Shown: positions 1-12,211, counted from the first letter of the stretch. The stretch is 64,000 bases of DNA from Zonotrichia leucophrys gambelii (GCF_028769735.1 NC_088173.1:67766963-67830962), one strand, 5' to 3'. Translations and numbers: made by a program. The notes: a model not told the origin generated them from the letters alone.

Positions 1-599
1 TGAAAAACAAAATACAAATACGAGTTTTTCCTCTGTTCTCTCAGAAGGCAGTAGTTCATAACAACAAGAAAAGAAACAGTGTCACTAGGAAATAATGTGG
101 GTTCCTCCTGAGAGGAATTCTTCACAGTATACAGCACATAGTCATATAAAGCTGGCAAAATATGAATAAATGAATGGTAAAGTGAGTAAAAATCTAATAA
201 AAAATATCTAGAAGATTCTACAAGTATTGAACAACTAGGAGTATATATGATGGTGCAATTCAATGGTTTTGGGGGTCAGACAAGAATTCACCATGTTATT
301 TATTTTGCTGCTTCTTTTTCTCTTTTTTATATATAATACCTCTGCTATTCCCTGGAGGTCATTAAAATACCACACCAGTGAGTAGCAGATCAAGCTTGCC
401 AGAAAAATTGTATAAAACAGGATCTGGAACCAGCGTGCAAATTTTGGAGGATGGAAGTGTAGAACAAATGAACATGGGGGACATACACTTTCTTCTTCAG
501 GTTTTTAAACAGCAAAATTCATGAAATGCACAAATATCTCACCAACAGTGTTGCTAACAAGAGAAAAAGCAATGGGGAGCTGTTTACCCTGTTCACCAC
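1..599. other. non-coding, unassigned
   Basis: AT-rich sequence with no recognisable gene, repeat boundary or simple-repeat array. The open frame on the minus strand at 519-869 is a shadow of the CR1 remnant that follows. Confidence 0.5.
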
Positions 600-895
600 A
601 GGTTTTAGCCAGGTGAGGTCAGGCTCTTCTCCCAGGTAAGAAGTGAGGGGACAAGAGGAATAAGTGTCAAGTTGTGCCAAGGGAGGTTTAGATTTCATAT
701 TAGGGAAAATTTCTTCCCTGAAAGCATGGTCAAGCGTTGGAACAGGCTGATCAGGGCAGTGTTGGAGTTGTTGTCCCTGGAAGTGTGCAAAGAACGTGTA
801 GATGTGGCACTTGGGGACACGGTTCAGGGCTAGAGCTGGCAATGTTATGTTAATGGTTGGGCCTGACACTCTGAGAGGTCTTTTCTATTCTGTTC
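600..895 (+). mobile_element. CR1 LINE 3' fragment
   Basis: A 5'-truncated CR1 non-LTR retrotransposon tail. In order it shows the family's run of motifs: a segment like 'aggtttagatttcatattaggg', the block around 'gatgtggcacttggggacac', and the terminal stretch 'gagaggtcttttctattctg', equivalent to the CR1 end 'gaggtcttttccaacctaaatgattctatg'. There is no open reading frame. Divergence from the remembered consensus is substantial, so this is an old insertion. The 3' octamer repeat is degraded, so the exact end is approximate. Confidence 0.8.
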
Positions 896-1071
896 ATACA
901 ATCAATTCCAGTTCTATCTATTGTTTTTAAATACCTTCCAAAAATGGTTATTTTTTTATCGTCTCCCTTGTCAATTCGAAATATTTCTGGTAATATCTTC
1001 TCAAAATGAAGACATTGTCCAGCAGTGCTTGATTTACAGGTGATTGTGACAATAAAACCATTGGGTGTTCC

Positions 1072-1456
1072 CGTGACAGTGTTCACAGGGGTCCGAGGAT
1101 GAGGGAAGAGATGAGGATCTGACTCCAGGTTTCAGAAGGCTTGATTTATTATTTTATTATATATATTATATTAAAACTATACTAAAAGAATGGAAGAAAG
1201 CTAGCCTTCTGATGAAATCCTAAGAATAGCAATAGAAAGAATGAATAACGAAGGCTTGGGTCTTGGACAGAGTCCGAGCCAGCTGACTGTGATTGGCCAT
1301 TAATTAGAAACAACCACATGAGACCAATCCCAGATGCACCTGTTGCATTCCACAGCAGCAGATAATCATTGTTTACATTTTGTTCCTGAGGCCTCTCAGC
1401 TTCTCAGGAGGAAAAAATCCTAAGGAAAGGATTTTTCATAAAAGATGTCTGTGACA
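1072..1456 (-). mobile_element. solo LTR, passerine ERVK-like family (copy A)
   Basis: This 385-bp block recurs at 45585, 56718 and 57845, and inverted at 6587. The minus strand is taken as sense because an AATAAA motif (complement of 1145-1150) and CCAAT motifs (complement of gattgg near 1291) then fall in normal LTR order. A perfect 6-bp target duplication, TGTTCC, flanks it (1066-1071 and 1457-1462). The terminal base at 1072 is C where TG...CA ends predict T, a likely later mutation. A 6-bp duplication is typical of class II (ERVK) integrases. No internal retroviral sequence is attached, so this is a solo LTR left by LTR-LTR recombination. Confidence 0.85.
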
Positions 1457-1917
1457 TGTTCCAAAAGAAGAGTGCAGGTGGAATGGATCCAGAGGAAGGA
1501 ACTTTCTGGCACCTGGACAGCAAAGGGTCAGATCAAGTGACAAGCTGTTGCCAATGCCACAATTCAAATCCTCACCATTGGGCTGATGAGGTAATCAATA
1601 AAGAGGCCCCATGGCTTTAAATCAGATTTTTTAGAGCACTCTGAAACATTTGGTTCCAGGACCTCATTGTTATTTCATGTGTTTTGGAGCCTCAGCACCA
1701 TCAAACTGGATCTGAACCTATTAGCAAATAGCCCATGAGCTGCAACACCTGTGCAGGGGCAGATGTTCCCTGCAGCCCCTGGAGAAGGCAGGTGTGGAGC
1801 AATCTCTCTCTGCCTCTGCTGGTCTCAGCTTGCTCTGTAACATCACTAAAAACTGACTCATGGCACCAAACAAATATTCATTCTTTTCTTCCAGTACAGA
1901 TTTTTCAGTTTTTCTGG

Positions 1918-1953
1918 TTTTTTTTTTTTTTTTTTTTTTTTTTGTTTTTTTTT
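1918..1953. repeat. poly(T) tract
   Basis: About 26 T, one G, then nine T. This is probably a microsatellite-type homopolymer; no retroposed gene or SINE body is recognisable beside it. Confidence 0.9.
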
Positions 1954-2014
1954 GCCAGGAATGAGTTATTTGGTGCTAAACATCTTTGCTAACAATACAG
2001 AAATGCAACCATCT

Positions 2015-2240
2015 CCCGAATCTCATTTGCATTTTGTTTTACTGCAGTAGAGGGCAATTGGTTTTACCTTTTATTAGGGCCTTGTGTCAAATGTTCCTTC
2101 TTTTCATCAACCTCAAACCTGTCACCTTTGAAATTCACCGATTGCCTCTCTGTGACTGTATCATGGAGTTTGGGAGTTCAATCACCATCTCCTAATCACA
2201 AATATTTTGATTTTGAGCTGCTAAACTGCTTGCAAAGGTA
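2015..2240. promoter_or_regulatory. candidate conserved non-coding element
   Basis: The segment is not repeat-like and holds an octamer ATTTGCAT (2025-2032), the POU-factor site, followed by mixed-composition sequence with TAAT and CAAAG words. The call rests only on texture and one motif that is common by chance. Confidence 0.2.
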
Positions 2241-3109
2241 ACTAATGGCAATTTTACAATTCCTTTTCTATAGAAGAAGATTTCTTGAAACATTTTCATT
2301 GCTTTGATAGGTGCAGTCTCTGGAGTTACATTACCCTCTCTGGGCATTTATTGTGAAGTGGACCAGTAGATCAGAGGAGGTTTGGCCTCTAGATCTGTAT
2401 AATTAATTAAAATTATGTCATTTTTTTTCTGGCTGGCTGGTCATGCATTTAACACGCTGTATTCTCTTGGGACCTATCCAGTATCCATTGAACAGTGAAG
2501 TGCCTCCAGTGGTGCCCAGGGATCTTGCCTGAATGGAGCTGTCACTATCACTCCCTTTTCAATCTACAGAACTTATGCTTTGTTCCCCATCAAATTTCAT
2601 TTAATATTGAGAAACTGAGCTTGGAGAAGATGCCTCCAGATTTCTTCTTCTTTGGGTTTGATTGCTATGAGCAGTTTCTTTTCTCCTCTGAAGGTCTTAG
2701 TGTCTTGCTGTTCATCCTAATTTCCATGTATTCTGTAGAGAAACTATTCATTTTGGGGTGTGTGACACTAGGAGATGTTTTTCAACAAATATGTGCATTT
2801 CATAAGGGAATTTGCATGTATTCTCTTGTTCCATCTGTTTTTTTTTTTTAATATGATAAATACATCTCTCATCTGAGGCTTTATTCTTAGCCCAGAGTGC
2901 TTTCTAAGCATCTGACGTCTATCTTGTGTGAGAAGCTTGTTTTATTCTCATTTCTCCAGCTTTTGTAGTTATTTTATCAACAGTTGATTTGCTGCATGGA
3001 CACAAACAACCACACATGGTGGAACTGCAAATTCCATAACCAGGGCAGAGCAGAGGGGTTTTCTGTGGCCCTGGTTTCATATGAAGCTGTGTCCCTTGCC
3101 CACAGTGCT

Positions 3110-3275
3110 GCCTTCCCTGGAGATCTGTCAAACCAACAACAAGTCCATGTGATGACAATTAAATGTTGGTCCAAACTCAAAGGACCCAATCCAATGCAAT
3201 CAGTGCTAATTCTCATTAATTTCAGTGCACATTGAATTGGTATCTCCAATTAAACTGCATCCCATTTTCACCTCT
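3110..3275. promoter_or_regulatory. candidate conserved non-coding element
   Basis: Complex non-repetitive sequence dense in homeodomain-type cores: 'gacaattaaatg' near 3156, 'gctaattctcattaattt' near 3206 and 'ccaattaaac' near 3247. Short open frames on both strands look incidental. Enhancer function is inference only; cross-species conservation is unknown here. Confidence 0.25.
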
Positions 3276-6200
3276 TTTGGAGTGTGAATATATTACAACA
3301 GCAATTCTGGATCAGCACTCAGACCTTCTGAGCACAGGAAAGATTCCTCTGAGCAGCCAGGGCTACAGTTTGCCACTGGGATAACAACATTTGGCAATAA
3401 GAGAGGAGGCTTTGCAGAACTCTTGATTCTGTAAGCAGATTTCTCTGTGAAAGAGAGGTACAAGAAGAATGATAATGTTTTAGATAAGTATTGAGAATAA
3501 TCACTTGGAAAAAAGAAACCTCCAGTGTTTGTGCACAAGCAGAGAAGGAATCCCTGGCTTACCCTATCCAAAATATTCAATATCCCCATGCTGCTACATT
3601 AAACAAAACAAATTCTGCATATGTTTTCTTGGGTCTTATCTAGTTGGCCTGTCTTAAAGCCATATAATTCATCTGTTCAACAAAATAAATACTTTGATCC
3701 ATAGGCACTCATTAACAACCTGAAGCTGATTTAACTGTTGAAGCATTTTTGAGATGGAGGGTTCTGAACTGCCAGAATTTCAAGACATCAAAGCCTTTCT
3801 GAAACAAACATAGACCCTTCTAATATGTCTTTTGAGTTCCCTGCAAGCAGAAAGTTTTACTCAACAGATATCTTCCAGAGACCACATTTCACCATGGCCT
3901 CAGTGCACTGTTTCAGAACCCAGCACCATAATTATGGGAAACTGCTGAATATTTTGTAGGAGTGCCTCCCTAGCCTATCCTTCCTCTTCAAAATTATGAT
4001 TACTGCATAAAACATGATAAAACTTGCTTGTCTTAGAGAAAAAGAATGTGAGAGTCCTTTGGTTTTGTGGACCTCTATATGTTACATTAAAATGAAATAT
4101 TAAAGTTTATGTGATTTAAAGCTCTGCAAGTTGAAACAAAGCAAAGGAAAACAAGCAGAAATAATGTTTTGTCTCATGTAGCAAACAGAGGAAATGAATA
4201 ACTTGCAGGGCACCAGTTTTTCCATCCTTTCAGGTATAATGAAATGTGCTTAATTTTTATAAACAGCTATTGCTGTAATTTATTTATTTATTATTTTTAT
4301 TTATTCATTAATAAATTATATACACTGTAATTTATTTATTATCGCTGTGATTTATTTGGATATAAAATCCATATTTCGGTCAGGCATTGAGGCAAGGGTA
4401 CTTCTCATGGGCAGCACACAGCTGGGTGAGGTGATGTGGCTCTGATCATGGAAATGCAATTTTATGTTCATGCACTCTCTCTGAGCCATACCTCTCTCAG
4501 CCAGGGCTCCTGAAGGGACACATCAGCTCCAACAGTGAAAGGCAGGCAGATCACCAACAGCTCACCCCAATATTTCTCCAAACTACTCGGGGAAAGCAGA
4601 GGCCTCTAGGAAACAGAAATTCAGCGACTCATTGCATAATTCTGTCCTGAGATGATTTTCCAATCCTTTACTCCTCTTCCTCTGCCACTTTTTTTCTTCT
4701 GGTGGTTTGTTTATAATTTCTTCTGTTTCCAAAATTGTAGCACCCTTCTCAATATTAACCTACTACATAGATTTTTTAAAAGTTAAAAGCTCCACAGTTT
4801 ATAACTCTTGAAATACTACGTAAATTACTAAGACAAAAGCGCAGATGAGATCCTTAAATTCTAATTGATGAAAAAGAATTTAACATAATCCTTGTCATAA
4901 TCTTTCCCTGGGCTTCTTTCTAGAGATTAAAAAAAAGTTTAACACCACTAATGCTGCTTTTATACTCCATGGTTGTAGTGAAAGAGCTGCAGAGAGATTG
5001 TTATAATAGTTATCCAAACTGACCAGGAGAGACACAAAGCTGACAGTTCTGCAGTTATTTTTTTTATTTATGCCAGCACTTCATCATGTTTCTTAGGAAA
5101 TAATCTCATTTTCAGGAACCAAATTCTACTATGGGGGACCTGAGCGCTTCTGAAATTCTATGAGATTCAGCAAAGTCACAGCAGATGTTACTGCACTAAG
5201 TTTAAAACAAATTTTCTGAATGTAATTACACATCAGGCTTCAAGGAAAAAACAACTACTGTGAGTGGTTAACATTAACATGAAACTTTCCCAGTGAGTGT
5301 TTTATTCTATCTTTTTTACACATATTTTAGAAGATGATGGGGTTCACCACCAAAGGGAACAGGAAGATGAATTAGAGGGACACCACTCTCAATATTTACC
5401 TGCTTCTGCTGCTCTGATTTTTTTTCTACTGTCCCACAGCTCAGTACCTTCAAAATGAGGGTTTAATTTTGCTCCTATCTCAGTGTTTTCCTGGTCTGCT
5501 TAACACAAAATGCTGTCGTGGAAACTCAAAATGCAATAACAGCTTTGTCAGAAGTTCAGCTGCAGGAGCTCTGAAAACTTAACCTGTAAGGGGTCATCAA
5601 GGGAAAGGTTGGCAAACAGAATTCAATATCCCCTCTACTTCTCAGTTCTTCAGAAACAGGATTGACGAGTTTTCTTCTAGTTTCTTGATAAAATATATTT
5701 CTATAAGTGGTCACTAAATCCAGCTAAATTTATCACATGGTGTTTTGCTGCTTACATTTATTGATTGGTTGGTTAGATTCTATAAGCAATAACTGACCTT
5801 TTTATGCAACAAAGCCTTTCACAGAAACGCTTCACTTTCCACAGATATTTAATTTTCCTTCTGCTTTTAAAGGTAACTTTATGAATGCAGTCCAGCCCAG
5901 TACATGAAATCATTAAGCATTTTTCATCTGCTGGAAGGTACCTGTTTGGTAACAGGATAACCTAGAATTTTCTGAAAGAACTTTTTAAGTTCTTTTCCTT
6001 TTTAAAGCAATTTTCTTTTTTAAATAGAATGAAAAAAAAAAAAACCAACTTTTAGTATTTACGTAATAATATTTGAGTTCCTCTTCTCCTTGCTGAAGGT
6101 TTTCCCCAAACTGGCAAGCAGTGAAACTTTTGTAGGTAGAAGTCATGCCTACTGCCTATGCTACTGAGCAGATACCGAAAAATATAATACCACTGCTTGA

Positions 6201-6586
6201 CATTGCTCCCAGAAACACAAAAAATGTTTAAATGCTATGTGGGGATGCTAAAGCTGTGATTCCACAGTGACATTTCTGTTTTTTCTTTGTCTAACTACCA
6301 GGAGGTGTTGAAGAGATACTGTCCCTACTTTATTTCTCCCTGTATTCCACTCCACCCTATCCTTTTGCCAGTAGGAAAAAATTTACAGCTTGAGGAAAAG
6401 CTGGAGGTCCTGAAAATTGGCATGTCAAGCATGGGGTTAGTTTGCAACAGATCAGTTTTTTTATTTGACCATAAAATAATTTGTCTGGTCAAGGATGCAT
6501 TACAGATTTAATAAAGAGCATACCTTGCCTAAGTCTAGCTGGTTTTCCAGTTCTTTCTGTGGAACAGCACTGGTTACAGCCCAGTC

Positions 6587-6833
6587 TGTCGCTGTCACAT
6601 TTTCTGAAAAATCCCTTTGCCAGGATTTCTTCTCCTGGGAAGCCGAGAAGCCTCAGAGAAAAATGAAAACAATAATTATCTGATCGCTTCTCCTGTGTTT
6701 TGCTGCTTTAGAATGTGGTTTGGAGATTGTATATAATACAATATAAGCACATAAAATAATAAATTAATCTTCTAAGAACGTGGAGTCAGATTCTCAATTC
6801 CTCCTTCATCCTGGGGACCCAGCAAATACCACA
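6587..6833 (+). mobile_element. internally deleted solo LTR, ERVK-like family (copy B)
   Basis: Same family as the LTRs at 1072, 45585, 56718 and 57845 but in the opposite orientation. It begins 'tgtcgctgtcac', carries AATAAA at 6758-6763 and ends 'aataccaca'. A perfect 6-bp duplication, CCAGTC, flanks it (6581-6586 and 6834-6839). At 247 bp it lacks roughly 140 bp of the middle present in its siblings, including the CCAAT-bearing part of U3. The ends and target duplication are intact, so the loss was either internal and after insertion or already present in the inserted copy. Confidence 0.85.
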
Positions 6834-6839
6834 CCAGTC

Positions 6840-9060
6840 ATTTGCTGGGACTTTATAAACAGATGGTCCTATATACACATTAATATTTATCTTTCCATGT
6901 TCAGGCCCACAGCAAATTCTGGGGCTCTTTGACAACCTCCCATTTCCTTGTATCAACACTTTTTTGAGTCTCCTGCCTGACTCTACTTTCATAAGTTTAT
7001 TGCAATGTCAGTGAAATAACAGAAGTGCAGAAAGCAGTGTTTGAACTGTCTTCATGTATTCAGATCTGCAAACTTAGTTTTGAAACCCATCCCAGAGTGT
7101 AATTTGGTCCTTCTTTCAATGGCTCCCAAAGACATCAAAAGACTGAAAGAACTTTACATCTTTTGCTGCATGGCTTTAATTTTTGACAGATCTAATAAGA
7201 ACAGTTTCCCCTAAACTTTTGAGCAATTCTTCCACTTGGTGCTTGGCAGATTTTCCTTTTCTTTGATTAGCAAGTATTTGTCTTTCAAAACAACCTAGAA
7301 AACAATGTGTCAAATATAAATGATCAGTCATAAATATGATCAGAAAAGCCAGAGACTCAAATCCAGTAGTGAGTTTTTGTTAATGAGATACCACCACCTA
7401 ATTGCAGACAATATTTTTGGGAAGGTTTGACAGGCAGTGGGCATCTTCAGGCCTTGAAAGACAAGAAAAACTTCAAGAGGACCAAGTTATAAATTGCACA
7501 GAATTGATAGATAGAGCTAAGTCAGCTTCTTCACAAATGTCTCTTCACACTGATTTATTGAGTTTTTTTTCTTCCATCAGGTCTTGGTATTTCTCTTTTA
7601 CAGAGATTTAAATCATTAGAATTAATTGGTAAATTAACATGACTTCTTCATTGTCAGTTTTGTGCTGTGTGCAGTCTCTCTTGAATGCAGGAAACACTTT
7701 ATTTTACTCTGTTAAATTCCTGATTTGTTCCTCAAGTTCTTCATTTGTAATTTGAATTGAATGCTGGAAATAACTTCCTGAACCAGTAGAGTTGAAAATC
7801 AGGATTAGGGATTTCAGACTCTCTGTCTTTGCTCTGACACTGCCTCACCAGGAGTCATTTCCCTTCTCAGCCATTTACTCCTCTGAAGAACATGAGCACA
7901 ATTTTGCTTTTTCATGTGGGCATTTTTAGGAGTATAAGCCAACATAAACAGCACTTTGAAGACCAAAAGAACTGACTGATTCTACTATTAAATAGCAGGG
8001 TTTGGTCTTAATTTGTTCCCTACTTTTATTCTGCATATATCAACTGACTTGTTAAGCTGTCATAAATAGTTTAAATCTATTTTTCCTCATGGTTTAGGAA
8101 ACCATTGCATGGATGTGAGCTGTGATCTAAAGCTAATTGAGACCTGCAGAGAAATTCTTGCTGACAAAAAAGCAGTGAGATGGATCAGGCTCTCAGGGAG
8201 TCAAACAGAATTCTTTTTTGAAATATTTATTGTAAAATAATGTTATCCACCCATTCTTTCATAAGCCTTTTTGGCCACAGCATGGGGAATCTGCAGACAA
8301 CTGAGATAAGAGCAGACACCAGCCAGTGTGAAATTTTAATCATGAAAAGCAAAAAATGAAAACAGAGCTAGCAAAGAAACCAAACCAAATGGGATGGGAA
8401 ATGACAGAAAGAAGTTCACCAGCCAGAATAATAAAAAATACAAGCACAATTAGTTGTAAAAAACAAAGTATTAGTTTATAGTAATCTGACCTTTCAGATT
8501 TCAAGGTAAAGCTGGAAAATAGAATATAATCTGGACAGAGAAAAAATTAAAAATATATAGATGCAAGAATTAAAAAAAAAAAAGAATTCTATTTATTTCC
8601 TAGCTGATATTCACTTATATAAGTCTCCAATGCTCTTTTATATTCCATCATCTTCTATATATTTCTATATATTTCTAGTTAGGGTACACTATTTGGCAAG
8701 AAGAAAATTTTTAGTATGAATTCCCCTTTAGTTGTTTCTTCTTTTGATTAGAAAAAAAAGAACAAAGACGCTCCTTCAAAATTCCTTTGAATATTCTAGT
8801 TATTTAAATGCTTGTTTCTGTATTGACAAGGACTGATTGCTTTCCCACATTATAGAGTGCTAAGAGCTTTCATATTCCCCAGCTTCACTGAATTTTGAAC
8901 CTTTTGACTGAGTTTTGCCAGGGCAATTTCTGTGCAGTGGGTCTGTTTTAATCAGAGCAGGCATTTTGCCATTCACTATTCACACACATTTTTCTATTAC
9001 TTTGTACATCTCCAAAGACAAAAACTAAGCTCTTCAAAAATGCAGTAGACTGGCTCTCCA
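6840..9060. other. non-coding, unassigned
   Basis: AT-rich sequence with no gene found. Around 7840-7910 there is a faint resemblance to the core of a MIR-type SINE ('gagtcatttcccttctcagcc'), too weak to call. Short homopolymers occur near 8571 and 8752. Confidence 0.45.
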
Positions 9061-9062
9061 GA

Positions 9063-9221
9063 TGTGACAGATCCAATTCAGATCAGGCAAAACCACAAAG
9101 TTTATTTATTGTTACACGCTCTACAGAAGGAGAGATTTAGATAATGGAATAGATTATATCAGTAGCCATGGAAAAGAAATGTTATATAAGAGTTACAGAA
9201 AACAAAAGTATGCAATAGGCA
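9063..9221 (-). mobile_element. LTR remnant (3' part) beside the inverted-repeat element
   Basis: On the minus strand this reads like the end of an LTR: a TATA-like 'cttatataac' (complement of 9181-9190), two overlapping AATAAA motifs about 77 bp downstream (complement of 9101-9110), a G/T-rich U5-like stretch and a terminal 'tctgtcaca' at 9063. The upstream part would be cut at 9222 by the inverted-repeat element. I could not find a matching target duplication or the 5' end beyond 10171, so the call is provisional. Confidence 0.4.
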
Positions 9222-9501
9222 TGTTGTAGTGTGTTGTTAAGTTTCTTGTGTTATTCCCCCAATTTATGTATTGTTCTCCCCTATTATGTGTAAAATGGTT
9301 TCGTTCCCCCAGTTTTTCCCGCCACTGCTACCCTGTCAGCTAAGTTGCTATAGTAACTGCTATTCATAGTTGCCGATATGTAATTGCTCTTCCCCTGGTT
9401 TCCCTTATAAGTGAAAGTTGTCTCCTCCCTGGGCCCAGTCAATCACCCCCTTTCTCCTCCCAGGTTTCGAGAACCTTCTCCTCTCTGGAGGTGGTGGTTG
9501 G
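9222..9501 (+). repeat. left inverted arm
   Basis: It pairs with the right arm at 9892-10170. By eye there are about five substitutions and one single-base indel over 280 bp (about 98% identity). Two differences are C/T changes that look like CpG decay. Confidence 0.9.
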
Positions 9502-9891
9502 TGGGGTGGGCATATGTGGCCCAAGTTTAGAGTCCGGCTAGCTGAGGGCGAAAGGCCGACGCCCCTCTGCAATTCCTGGCCAGCACCCCTCGGCGTCTGA
9601 GGGCCTCGGGCTGTGCTGGCTGCGGACTGGCTCACACCGCTGGTATTGGAGAGGAACGGAGCTGACCATTTCCCGGGGGTTAAACATCGGTTTATTGAAG
9701 GTGTTGCGGGATCCAAACGCGGGGAAACCAACCGGGAAAAAGTTTTTTCATAGGGGGTGAAACAGGATTATAAAGGAGGGGGGTGGGTACAGGCGGAACC
9801 AATCGGGAAAGGTGAGGGGATGAACTTCACAGAACTGACACTCCATGGAGACCAATAATCAAAAGGTAAAGGAGGTGTCCTGGGACCCCAG

Positions 9892-10170
9892 CCAACCACC
9901 ATCTCCAGAGAGGAGAAGGTTCTCGAAACCTGGGAGGAGAAGGGGGTGATTGACTGGGCCCAGGGAGGAAACAACTTTCACTTATAAGGGAAACCAGGGG
10001 AGGAGCAATTACATATCGGCAACTATGAATAGCGGTTACTATAGCAACTTAGCTGACAGGGTAGCAGTGGCGGGAAAAACTGGGGGAACAAAACCATTTT
10101 ACACATAATAGGGGAGAACAATACATAAATTGGGGGAATAACACAAGAAACTTAACAACACACTACAACA
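9892..10170 (-). repeat. right inverted arm
   Basis: Reverse complement of 9222-9501. Homology stops sharply after the shared 'ggtggttgg' word, where the left arm continues 'tggggtgggc' and the right arm (inverted) continues 'ctggggtccc'. Confidence 0.9.
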
Positions 10171-11536
10171 TCGGCAGATAAAAAGCAGATCTTTTTCTGA
10201 CATCATTGCTCTGTGAGGAGAGGAGGAAAGCAAACCCACCCCTGATATTAACTCTTATCCTCAGTGGTGGGCTGAGGACATCATTTCCAAAAGCCTTGTG
10301 TGTGCAGGAGCCCTGGTACAGCCCCACCGATGCTAAAAGTCATCCTTGCAGGTGGAGATGGTACAAAACTCAGAGCAAGGCCAAATTCAGGCTTAAATCT
10401 GGACAAAGCAGGTGCAGCTCCCATGGATGGTGTTAAACCAAGCGCAGTGTGGGCAGCGAGGAAATCACTCCTGCTGTTACTTTGCTGTGGAATTCAGCCC
10501 AGAAGTTAATGGGGAAGCAGCACCTGCCCAAATCTGCTCTGAAAACTCCACAAGATGCACACACAAAAACAACCTCACTTGAGACAGGAATTTATTTCTA
10601 CTGCTGCTGTTTCACTGGCCACCTTCCAGGCAAGAGGAGTCAGGACAGTGACAGCAGATTTGGGTCCTACTTAATTCCATTTCATGCTAATATTTCATAT
10701 AAGCTTGTGAAACCTTTGGGGTTTTTGGCCCTGAAATATCTGTCATGCTCAATACAGAGCCTGAAAGGAGGGGAGAAAGCAACAAAAACCATCCCACCAT
10801 CTGTTAGTACAAATCATTTTCCCAGCAAAGTGTTGGTTTGGTACGTTCTCTAAATAAAATCTACTTCTGAGCAATCTCAAATGTTGTGAACAGACAAGCT
10901 TATTAGCACTTGTCATATTTGATATAGAAAATACTGGAATTAATTTCCTCCTCTACACTGATAAAGTACTTGCACAGAAGTCTGGAAATGCAGCAGAAAT
11001 TTGTGTCTTAGAATGGGAAGTTGTCCTTCAGTTGTGTAATTTCTTTGGTAATCTCCACTGCCATGCAGAGAGAACCTGTAGTGGGTATGGAAAAAATACA
11101 ATTCCCATCTTGTAGGGAGCAAAGTGCAGATCTCTCTTTTGTACATAGTATTTTAGAAAGTCAGAAATTAGAAATATAGTTTTATTATTTTATAAATCAT
11201 TATATAATATAAAATAGTTCAAATAGCCTCATCTGGAACAGAACACTGTATAAATGGGATTAAATACTTGAGTTTATTAGATAAACGGCCATGACCAGGA
11301 ATAAGAGAGTACAAGATGAATTCTCTGTCTGAAAGTTCAGAAGTCATGTTAGACCAGGTCGATCCTAACTGAATTTAGCTTCCATTCCCTTCTTTGATTG
11401 AAGTCATATCCAGAATTTTTCATTCTACCTTTTACTGAATTTCATCAAGACTAAGATTCTTCACAGAGCTGATTATTCCATCATTTATACCTTTTATATA
11501 TTTAGCTACAGAGTTGTGCAGGAGTTTTACTTTGGG

Positions 11537-11609
11537 GTTTTTTTCTGTTTCTTCTTTTGTTTGTTTGGATTGGGTTTTTTTTGGTTTTTGGTTTGTTTGT
11601 TTTTTTAAG
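11537..11609. repeat. T/G-rich low-complexity block
   Basis: Runs of T broken by GG and GTTTG words. It is the near-complement in composition of the A/C-rich block at 12212-12290. Open frames across both blocks are artefacts. Confidence 0.75.
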
Positions 11610-12211
11610 GCATTTGTCTCTGAAAGTGGCACCATTGCCTCTGAAATTCTCACATTTTGTTCTGGATATTTCCTTTACTGGCAAAAAGCAGAGAACAACT
11701 ACACCATAATGAACTTCACATTTTACAGCACGAGAGATTGCCCTGCAATAAAATTCCATGGAGTATAAGCCATCCTCCTTTCTCCAGACATCTCTGATCC
11801 TCCAAAACTTCCAAGTTGCCAAATTTAATTATGGCCCTGCAGTTGTTCACTTTGAATGAGCACACAACAAACCATGGCAATTTACCCTTGTCTGTCTAGA
11901 GAAGGGCTGTGTCAGTATTTTGCAGTATAATGGCTTTATGGAACAATAGAATATTCAGCTTTTATCTACTCTACAAACGCTTTAGAAGTGCTCACTGTAC
12001 TCTGCTTTTCAGCATCTGCCAGAACTCCAATTGCCACATTGATATTCAAAAAGTTCTGCTAGCAAAGCTTTGCCATCTCAGAGCCTGACAGAGTCACACC
12101 AGCAGCTGACTGTTGGGCCAGGAAAACGTCTTTTAGACAGAATTGTGCTTTCAGAAAAGTTCTATAAAGTAACCTTGGGCTTTTGAAACAGGCAGTGCAA
12201 AAATTTGGCAG

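Larger units (their letters stand above)
1463..6586. other. non-coding, mostly unassigned
   Basis: No gene or repeat that I can name, apart from the poly(T) run and the regulatory candidates listed separately. A stretch at 4260-4350 is AT-rich with repeated TTTATT words. The open frame at 2495-2851 has no recognisable domain and crosses T-rich runs. Confidence 0.45.
9222..10170 (-). mobile_element. 949-bp LTR-like element with ~280-bp terminal inverted repeats
   Basis: It starts 'tgttgtagtgtgttg' and ends with the exact inverse 'caacacactacaaca', so it has TG...CA ends. Nearly identical inverted arms (9222-9501 and 9892-10170) enclose a ~390-bp core. On the minus strand the core has retroviral LTR order: CCAAT-type 'gattgg', a C-rich GC-box-like run, TATA-like 'ctttataat' (complement of 9767-9775), and AATAAA (complement of 9691-9696) about 75 bp further on. 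Candidate 6-bp target duplications are TAGGCA (9216-9221) and TCGGCA (10171-10176), with one mismatch. The core is GC- and CpG-rich compared with its surroundings. It could be an LTR family with inverted ends, a rearranged pair of LTRs, or a foldback element. No open frame looks real. Confidence 0.75.

Noticed and set aside
7840..7910. Weak MIR-like SINE core
   Set aside because: Only one 15-20 bp word resembles the consensus and the flanking order is not kept.
10206..10853. Three overlapping frames that might suggest an exon cluster
   Set aside because: Different phases overlap over the same DNA, no conserved protein is recognisable and no consistent splice sites support them.
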